Assembly: GCA_007123985.1 (NCBI GenBank)
Contig: SLGA01000112.1
Coordinates: 1-11,747, forward strand
DNA: 11,747 nt
Direction: 5' to 3'
Source of the DNA: Balneolaceae bacterium
Lineage (GTDB): Bacteria > Bacteroidota > Rhodothermia > Balneolales > Balneolaceae
Below, one piece after another: positions 7,042-11,747 of the stretch. Position 1 is the first letter of the stretch; each line of letters opens with the position of its first letter. Made by a program: the position numbers and the translations under genes. The notes beneath the pieces were generated by a model, which worked only from the letters and a program-made list of their open reading frames with translations, was not told the origin of the DNA and ran no database searches.

Positions 7042-8265
7042 ATGAATCATTTGATACCTAAAACTATGAAGCTTTTTCTGATAATATTACTGGTGTTTCC
7101 GATGCTGGCATGCTCAGAAAATGTTGAAATTAGCCCGGAAGTAACCAACAATGAAGATAACGAGTACGAGTTTAGTTCTGATTTTTATTTTCCGCTACCT
7201 GATGAGATCGGGGAAGTTCATGAATCTGAGGAGTTAGATTTTCAGGTTCAAACTGTACTCAGCGGTCTCAATGTTGCATGGGGAATGGCATTTTTGCCTA
7301 ATGGCAGCATGTTGATAACGGAACGTGACGGGAATCTCCGGCTTGTAAGAGAGGGTCAGCTAATTGAAGAACCTGTGGGCGGTGTTCCCGAAGTGTATGC
7401 ACGCGGACAGGGCGGACTTCTTGATATTGTGCTGCATCCGAATTATGAAGAAAACGGATGGATTTACATCAGCTATTCAAAACCAGGGTCCGGTGGCGGA
7501 ATTACAGCAATAATGAGAGCTCAATTTGATGCAGATTCTCACTCCCTAACCAATGTTGAAGATGTTTATGTGGGGCAGCCATTCACCACAGCACGCCATC
7601 ACTTTGGCAGCCGAATTGTGTTTGATCCTGAAGGTTACATGTATTTCTCTATTGGAGACAGGGGTGATATGGATACTGCTCAGGATATCAGCAACTCTCA
7701 TGGAAATCTTTTCAGGTTATATGATGACGGTACGATACCGGAGGATAACCCATTTGTAGGCCGCAATGGTCTTGATGAAATTTATGCTTACGGTTTGAGG
7801 AATATTCAGGGTATGGCCGTGCATCCCGAAACAGGTGTAGTATGGAGCAACCTGCACGGGCCACGCGGTGGTGATGAACTGAATGTTCACAACAAGCCGG
7901 GTGCAAATTACGGGTGGCCTGAAATTACATATGGTATCAATTACAATGGCAGCATCATCACCGAGGATACGGAGAAAGAGGGCATGGAGCAGCCGGTAAT
8001 GCACTGGACTCCATCCATCGCTCCATCGGGTATGGCTTTTGTTACAAGTGATAAATACCCTGCCTGGAAAGGAGATGTATTAAATGGTGCACTTGCCTTC
8101 CAGCTGATATCAAGAATTGTTTTGGATGGTGAAGAGTATGTACACGAGGAGCGAATTCTGGAGGGGATAGGTCGCATCAGGGATGTAAGAGAAGCTCCTG
8201 ATGGTTATATCTATTTCAGTAACGAATCGAACGGTACTATCAGCAGGATTCTGCCACTGGATTAA
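7042..8265 (+). CDS. Lipoprotein PQQ-dependent aldose sugar dehydrogenase (YliI-like)
   Basis: The 407-residue product oxidises the anomeric carbon of aldoses to lactones using pyrroloquinoline quinone and calcium, passing electrons to the respiratory chain or an acceptor. This role is known for the family (GSDH, PF07995). The order and wording of motifs follow E. coli YliI closely: RHHFGSR with the catalytic-base His at 187, YGLRN with Arg253-Asn254, HGPRGGDE at 272-279, NYGWPE, and RIRDVR with Arg378/Arg380. The N terminus is a lipoprotein signal ending MLAC with Cys24, followed by a strongly acidic linker to about residue 67. The start could be ATG 7042 or ATG 7066; both keep the signal peptide, neither has a Shine-Dalgarno sequence, and a TTG at 7033 is less likely. 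No PQQ synthesis gene is in the window, so PQQ may be made elsewhere or scavenged. It diverges from the FAD oxidoreductase gene. Confidence 0.92.
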   Translation: MNHLIPKTMKLFLIILLVFPMLACSENVEISPEVTNNEDNEYEFSSDFYFPLPDEIGEVHESEELDFQVQTVLSGLNVAWGMAFLPNGSMLITERDGNLRLVREGQLIEEPVGGVPEVYARGQGGLLDIVLHPNYEENGWIYISYSKPGSGGGITAIMRAQFDADSHSLTNVEDVYVGQPFTTARHHFGSRIVFDPEGYMYFSIGDRGDMDTAQDISNSHGNLFRLYDDGTIPEDNPFVGRNGLDEIYAYGLRNIQGMAVHPETGVVWSNLHGPRGGDELNVHNKPGANYGWPEITYGINYNGSIITEDTEKEGMEQPVMHWTPSIAPSGMAFVTSDKYPAWKGDVLNGALAFQLISRIVLDGEEYVHEERILEGIGRIRDVREAPDGYIYFSNESNGTISRILPLD

Positions 8266-8297
8266 TTTGCAACTCTTTATCAAATCTGAATCGCACG

Positions 8298-8331
8298 AAA
8301 GCCCTGACATTAATCGGGGCTTTTATTTTTT
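8298..8331 (+). terminator. Intrinsic terminator after the sugar dehydrogenase gene
   Basis: AAAGCCC (8298-8304) pairs with GGGCTTT (8317-8323) around a 12-base loop. The T-rich run TTTTATTTTTT (8321-8331) follows directly. This is a classical rho-independent terminator for + strand transcription, 33 bases past the dehydrogenase stop. Read on the - strand the same stem is followed by CGTGCG rather than a T-tract, so it is a weaker candidate for ending the opposing M50 transcript. Confidence 0.88.
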
Positions 8332-8362
8332 GGGGATCGTGTAGCGCGGTATTGTATTTAAA

Positions 8363-9499
8363 TCAGCTATTCAATTGAACACCACTCTCTTTAAGTGCTT
8401 TCTCAAGTAACTCTTTCTCCCATTTTGCACCGCCCTTATCGTAACTATTTTTAAGTGCTTTGAAAGCCTGCTCAGCTATAGTTTTTGCAGAATCAAACTC
8501 TCCCTTTTTTAGCAAAAGAATCGTTTCTACCCTTTTTAATGTACCCTTTTCACTGTATCCTATTTTCCCTTTTTCAAAGTATTGTTCTGCAGTTTCAATG
8601 TTATCATTGTAGTATGCTTCAAAAAATGATTTTTCGAGAAAAATACTTGGGTTTAATAATTCATTTTTCACCTCATCGGCGGTGGCTGTTAGCTCGTTGA
8701 TGATTTCTCCCGCTTTCTCAACTTCATCTTTATCTAATAAATGAACGTAAGTGAACAGTTTTGCTATGATGGAATTATTGCTTTTCTGTTCAGCGGTAAT
8801 TCTCTTCAACTTTGCAAGAATCTCTGTATCGTAATCTCTTGGGCGGGTACCATTAAATGTTGATGTGTACAACTGCATTACATATTGTTTTATCAATGCT
8901 TTTTTCCCGCCTCTAAGCAAATCTTTCAAGTGAGTGCCATCTGTCTCAAGACCATTCTCTTCATCAGGAAATAGTGCAGTGGCGCCAATACCAAGGCTTA
9001 TTACCGATGTTAGCCAAGAAAAATAGACAACGGAATTTGCCACTCCCTCTGCACCATAAACAGAATTAACTGTAAAAGCGGCAGTTGCAAGAATGATAAA
9101 AAACAGAAAAGAAGCTATTGGCCCACCTGCAATAAACCAAGCATACTCCGATCTGTTGAATGTTTTGGAAGTAGGCACCATCAGCGTAAGTCCACCGGCT
9201 ACATTGAGGTTTAGATTTAATCCGGGCCTGAGGCCACGATCTGTTTTCTCCACTTTAAAAGGGCCTACTGTAAACAAGTGAAACTGAAACTTTTGAACAA
9301 TCCCGGCAATCAGATGCCCGATTTCATGGGCAAATACCGAGAGGAAAAGAGCAACAATAACCGTGATTATCGATACCGGCCAGGGGGGAAGCGCTAATCC
9401 AAAACTGTCGCGCACCAGTAAGTAGAGGAGCACAGTACCCGCACCCACAACCATTGCAACGACAATTTGGAAAGTCTTTCTCCAGTTTATAGAGGCCAT
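8363..9499 (-). CDS. M50 family (site-2 protease type) membrane zinc metallopeptidase
   Basis: The 378-residue protein has about four membrane segments in its first 180 residues (about 9-29, 40-66, 119-141, 156-178). The zinc-protease motif HEIGH places His58, Glu59 and His62 in the second segment, and FPDEENGLETDG supplies the probable third zinc ligand Asp187. A GGP motif lies at 125-127. These are the hallmarks of M50 intramembrane proteases, which cut membrane-embedded substrates such as anti-sigma factors or signal-peptide remnants. No PDZ domain is present, so it is not RseP-like in layout. About 180 C-terminal residues form a charged, helix-rich soluble tail, possibly TPR-like. The gene starts 38 bases after pntB with no terminator visible between them, so co-transcription with the transhydrogenase is likely. 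Its substrate is unknown. Confidence 0.87.
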   Translation of the reverse strand: MASINWRKTFQIVVAMVVGAGTVLLYLLVRDSFGLALPPWPVSIITVIVALFLSVFAHEIGHLIAGIVQKFQFHLFTVGPFKVEKTDRGLRPGLNLNLNVAGGLTLMVPTSKTFNRSEYAWFIAGGPIASFLFFIILATAAFTVNSVYGAEGVANSVVYFSWLTSVISLGIGATALFPDEENGLETDGTHLKDLLRGGKKALIKQYVMQLYTSTFNGTRPRDYDTEILAKLKRITAEQKSNNSIIAKLFTYVHLLDKDEVEKAGEIINELTATADEVKNELLNPSIFLEKSFFEAYYNDNIETAEQYFEKGKIGYSEKGTLKRVETILLLKKGEFDSAKTIAEQAFKALKNSYDKGGAKWEKELLEKALKESGVQLNS

Positions 9500-9537
9500 G
9501 GTAATTAAGATTGATGAACAGGTAGATTATGAATGAA

Positions 9538-10956
9538 TTAATCCAGTTCTTTAATGGCCGTAGCCAGTTCCTGCAGCGATTTTTTCGCATCACCGAAAAA
9601 CATCTGGTTCTTATCGCTGTAAAAAAGGTCGTTTTCGATACCGGCGTAACCTGTACTCATACTTCGTTTGAAAACAATAGTACGCTTAGCTTCATCCACG
9701 TTTAAAATGGGCATACCGTAGATGGGGCTTCCGGGGGTGGTTTTTGCAGCCGGATTTACAACATCGTTCGCCCCGATTATTAGTACAACGTCGGTTGAGG
9801 CGAACTCAGGGTTGATCTGGTCCATATCATAGAGATGATCGTAAGGCACATCAGCCTCTGCAAGCAGCACATTCATGTGGCCGGGCATACGGCCTGCAAC
9901 CGGATGAATACCATACTTTACGGTTACCCCTCGCTCTTCCAATAGATTGGCTACTTCCTTAAGCACGTGCTGAGCCTGTGCCACGGCAAGGCCGTAACCA
10001 GGAGCCACAACAACCTTCTTGGCATAGGCACATTGAATGGCAGCATCGTCAGCAAATGTTTGCTGAATGCTTCTATCGCCCGAAACACCCGTTTGAGCAG
10101 GATCGTCTGAACCACCAAATGAACCAAATAATACATTGCCAAGCGATCTGTTCATTGCCTTGCACATGATGTTTGTCAATATCAGACCTGCTGCCCCTAC
10201 TAATGCACCACTGATGATGAGCAGATTATTTCCCAGTACAAAACCGGCCATGGATGCGGCAATACCTGAATATGAGTTGAGAAGTGAAATTACCACAGGC
10301 ATATCAGCACCGCCAATTGGCAACACTGTAAATACACCTATCAAAAGTGCCAACCCAAAAAGAGCCCAGAAAACAAGCTGATATTCCGGATCTATTGTGA
10401 ACCATCCAACCAGGCCAAGTGCAATAAATGTTAAAACAAGGTTGATGATATTTTGTCCGGGCAGTGCGACACGCCCGCCATTGATGAATCCTTTCAGTTT
10501 GCCGAACGCAATAAAACTCCCGGTAAAGGTTATAGAGCCAATCAGGATACTGAGCCCGGTTGTAACCAGAGCCTGGGTTTCAAAAAGGGTTGGGTCGAGC
10601 CGGGTAAATTCTCCCCACGCAACCAATGCAGAAGCGCCGCCGCCAAAGCCATTAAAGATAGCTACCATTTCGGGCATTGCTGTCATCTGTACCTTTTTAG
10701 CGGCAAATGCCCCAATAAGAGCTCCTATAAGAACACCGGCAATGATAAATTCAAAACTAATTATTTCACGGTCGAACAGGGTTACAATCACGCCCATCAG
10801 CATACCGAAAGATGCCAGCTGGTTGCCCGATCTTGCGGTTGCCGGAGAACCAAGGCGTTTGATACCTACAATAAAAAAACCGGTTGCAAGCAGATAGATA
10901 AGCTGTATGGTGCTGGGCATATATGCCTGTAGAAATTCGGGGAGGAACTGGCTCAT
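9538..10956 (-). CDS. pntB: NAD(P) transhydrogenase subunit beta (domains IIb + III)
   Basis: The product has 472 residues, normal for PntB. Residues about 14-265 form the multi-helix membrane domain that carries protons. About 295-472 are the cytoplasmic NADP(H)-binding domain III, with VVVAPGYGLAVAQAQ at 315-329, GRMPGHMNVLLAEADVP from 355, GANDVVNPAA at 396-405 and KRSMSTGYAG at 430-439. With the alpha subunits it couples hydride transfer between NADH and NADP+ to proton movement across the inner membrane. The membrane motif MPEMVAIFNGFGGG has Asn102 where E. coli PntB has its His91. The ATG overlaps the pntA2 stop by 4 bases (ATGA) and has a strong AGGAGG 7 bases upstream, which fixes the start. 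The M50 peptidase gene follows. Confidence 0.97.
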   Translation of the reverse strand: MSQFLPEFLQAYMPSTIQLIYLLATGFFIVGIKRLGSPATARSGNQLASFGMLMGVIVTLFDREIISFEFIIAGVLIGALIGAFAAKKVQMTAMPEMVAIFNGFGGGASALVAWGEFTRLDPTLFETQALVTTGLSILIGSITFTGSFIAFGKLKGFINGGRVALPGQNIINLVLTFIALGLVGWFTIDPEYQLVFWALFGLALLIGVFTVLPIGGADMPVVISLLNSYSGIAASMAGFVLGNNLLIISGALVGAAGLILTNIMCKAMNRSLGNVLFGSFGGSDDPAQTGVSGDRSIQQTFADDAAIQCAYAKKVVVAPGYGLAVAQAQHVLKEVANLLEERGVTVKYGIHPVAGRMPGHMNVLLAEADVPYDHLYDMDQINPEFASTDVVLIIGANDVVNPAAKTTPGSPIYGMPILNVDEAKRTIVFKRSMSTGYAGIENDLFYSDKNQMFFGDAKKSLQELATAIKELD

Positions 10957-11243
10957 TTATCATCCTCCTTTTTTTTGAACATTTCGAGCATTCTGTCGGT
11001 AACCATAAATCCGCCAACCACATTAATGGTTGCAAATATGATCGCAGCGAAACCAATCCATTGCGCATAAACACTATCAGGCCCGCCGGCGATAATCAGA
11101 GCACCGATCAGTGTGATACCCGAGATGGCATTTGCCCCAGACATGAGAGGGGTGTGGAGTGTTGGCGGTACCTTTGAGATCAGTTCAAACCCTACAAACG
11201 AGGCGAGAACAAATATAAAAAGGTTGAAAATGAGATCTTCCAT
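10953..11243 (-). CDS. pntA2: NAD(P) transhydrogenase subunit alpha part 2 (domain IIa)
   Basis: This 96-residue membrane subunit has three hydrophobic helices (about 4-22, 35-54, 60-82) and a lysine/acid-rich C terminus. It matches the small alpha-2 subunit of three-gene transhydrogenases such as those of Rhodospirillum and Thermus. It joins PntB to form the proton channel. The conserved turn LHTPLMSGANAISG places His30 at the start of the second helix, the position implicated in proton transfer in the Thermus enzyme as I recall it. The gene overlaps pntB by 4 bases and is separated from pntA1 by 80 bases containing a hairpin. No Shine-Dalgarno sequence precedes ATG 11243. Confidence 0.95.
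   Translation of the reverse strand: MEDLIFNLFIFVLASFVGFELISKVPPTLHTPLMSGANAISGITLIGALIIAGGPDSVYAQWIGFAAIIFATINVVGGFMVTDRMLEMFKKKEDDK
10964..10969 (-). promoter_or_regulatory. Strong Shine-Dalgarno for pntB
   Basis: On the - strand the sequence reads AGGAGG, a perfect anti-SD complement, 7 bases before the pntB ATG (10956) and inside the last codons of pntA2. It supports the pntB start. It is the only full-consensus ribosome binding site before a gene in this window; the other complete genes have AT-rich leaders without one. Confidence 0.8.
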
Positions 11244-11283
11244 GGTTGCAGGTAGTGAGTTAGAGTCGTAAAAAATTAATAAG

Positions 11284-11310
11284 CAATGGACTTATATCCA
11301 TAAGTCATTG
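11284..11310 (-). repeat. Hairpin in the pntA1-pntA2 intercistronic gap
   Basis: CAATG (11284-11288) plus ACTTAT (11290-11295) pair with ATAAGT (11300-11305) and CATTG (11306-11310). This is an 11-bp stem with a single bulged base and a 4-base loop. Read in the operon direction it is followed by CTTATTAATTTTTTACG, so a T-run begins 8 bases after the stem. The AT-rich stem and the displaced T-run make a strong terminator unlikely. A partial terminator or an mRNA-processing/stability element adjusting pntA1 versus pntA2-pntB levels is plausible but unproven. Confidence 0.5.
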
Positions 11311-11323
11311 AATAAGCAGAAAT

Positions 11324-11747
11324 TTATTTCAAATTTTCTTTTACAAATGGTGATATCAATTCACCATTATGGGTTACAGTAGCGTTCGCAATAATTTCAT
11401 CTTCAAAATCGAGATTAGCTTTGCCTTCTTTAATCAATAGCGTAAGCAGAGATAGAATATTTTTTGAGTAGAGTTTACTTGCATGAAAGGCAAGTGTTGA
11501 GGGGATGTTGAGAGGCCCCATAACAACAACCCCGTTATGATGGTATGTTTCCCCCGGCTTGGTTACTTCGCAGTTTCCGCCTTGCTCAGCAGCGATGTCA
11601 ACAATTACGGAGCCGGCCTTCATATCTTCAACCATCGCTTTTGTTATCAGAAGCGGCGCCGGCCTTCCCGGAATATGTGCAGTGGGAATCACAATGTCAG
11701 ATTTTTTAACATGCTCGTGTATTACTTCCCGCTGCTTCTCTTTATTC
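11324..11747 (-). CDS. pntA1: NAD(P) transhydrogenase subunit alpha part 1 (domain I), 5' part outside window
   Basis: The frame is open from the right edge of the window to the TAA at 11324-11326, giving the last 140 residues of the cytoplasmic NAD(H)-binding subunit; the full protein is normally about 370-390 residues. Recognisable stretches include IPTAHIPGRPAPLLIT, MKAGSVIVDIAAEQGGNCE and MGPLNIPSTLAFHASKLYS, the conserved C-terminal half of domain I (alanine dehydrogenase/PNT family). The GTG at 11692 is internal because the matching sequence continues upstream as EHVKKSDIVIPTAHIP. It ends shortly after domain I, showing that the membrane part is a separate gene (pntA2). The operon promoter lies beyond the window. 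Confidence 0.95.
   Translation of the reverse strand, partial: NKEKQREVIHEHVKKSDIVIPTAHIPGRPAPLLITKAMVEDMKAGSVIVDIAAEQGGNCEVTKPGETYHHNGVVVMGPLNIPSTLAFHASKLYSKNILSLLTLLIKEGKANLDFEDEIIANATVTHNGELISPFVKENLK

Noticed and set aside
10397..10897. Long open frame (166 codons) on the + strand opposite pntB, with a second of 159 codons overlapping it
   Set aside because: Both are antisense to an unmistakable pntB. Their sequences are low-complexity mirrors of hydrophobic codons with no recognisable domain.
1..11747. Mobile element, CRISPR, toxin-antitoxin or defence system
   Set aside because: No transposase, integrase, repeat array, nuclease or small paired genes were seen on either strand; the real genes are transport, sensing, redox and protease genes.

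Overview
The window looks like chromosomal DNA from a Gram-negative member of the Bacteroidota/Balneolota lineage. This is an inference from gene content. The supporting points are a histidine kinase with a periplasmic two-component-regulator propeller and Y_Y_Y domain, two lipoprotein signal peptides, a split three-subunit transhydrogenase, and mostly absent Shine-Dalgarno sequences. No rRNA, tRNA, CRISPR array, insertion sequence or attachment site was seen. Coding density is high and no gene-free stretch exceeds 175 bases.

Layout. On the + strand, positions 1-1440 hold the 3' part of a sodium:solute symporter gene. After a 136-base gap comes a 1086-residue membrane histidine kinase (1577-4837). 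A 14-codon mini-ORF with its own ribosome binding site ends in a TGATG overlap with the kinase start. Convergent to the kinase, on the - strand, is a lipoprotein FAD-dependent oxidoreductase with SLH-like repeats at its C terminus (4868-6868). Its end carries an imperfect hairpin. Divergent from it across about 170 AT-rich bases is a lipoprotein PQQ-dependent aldose sugar dehydrogenase of the E. coli YliI type (7042-8265), closed by a clear intrinsic terminator. The rest of the window is a - strand operon read from right to left: pntA1 (partial at the right edge), pntA2, pntB, and a site-2-protease-type M50 metallopeptidase.

How the genes may work together. The left half reads as an envelope module for a small organic compound, probably a sugar or sugar derivative: a Na+-coupled importer, a periplasmic sensor kinase, and two exported oxidoreductases using FAD and PQQ. 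No substrate can be named from sequence, and co-regulation is not proven. The right half is a proton-translocating NAD(P) transhydrogenase (cytoplasmic NAD domain, small membrane subunit, membrane plus NADP subunit). The membrane protease sits 38 bases downstream of pntB with no visible terminator between them.

No clearly new defence, mobile or RNA system is visible. The items most worth checking are the Cys-containing mini-ORF coupled to the kinase start, the SLH-like tail on a flavoenzyme lipoprotein, the Asn in PntB where E. coli has its proton-pathway His, and the two intergenic hairpins.
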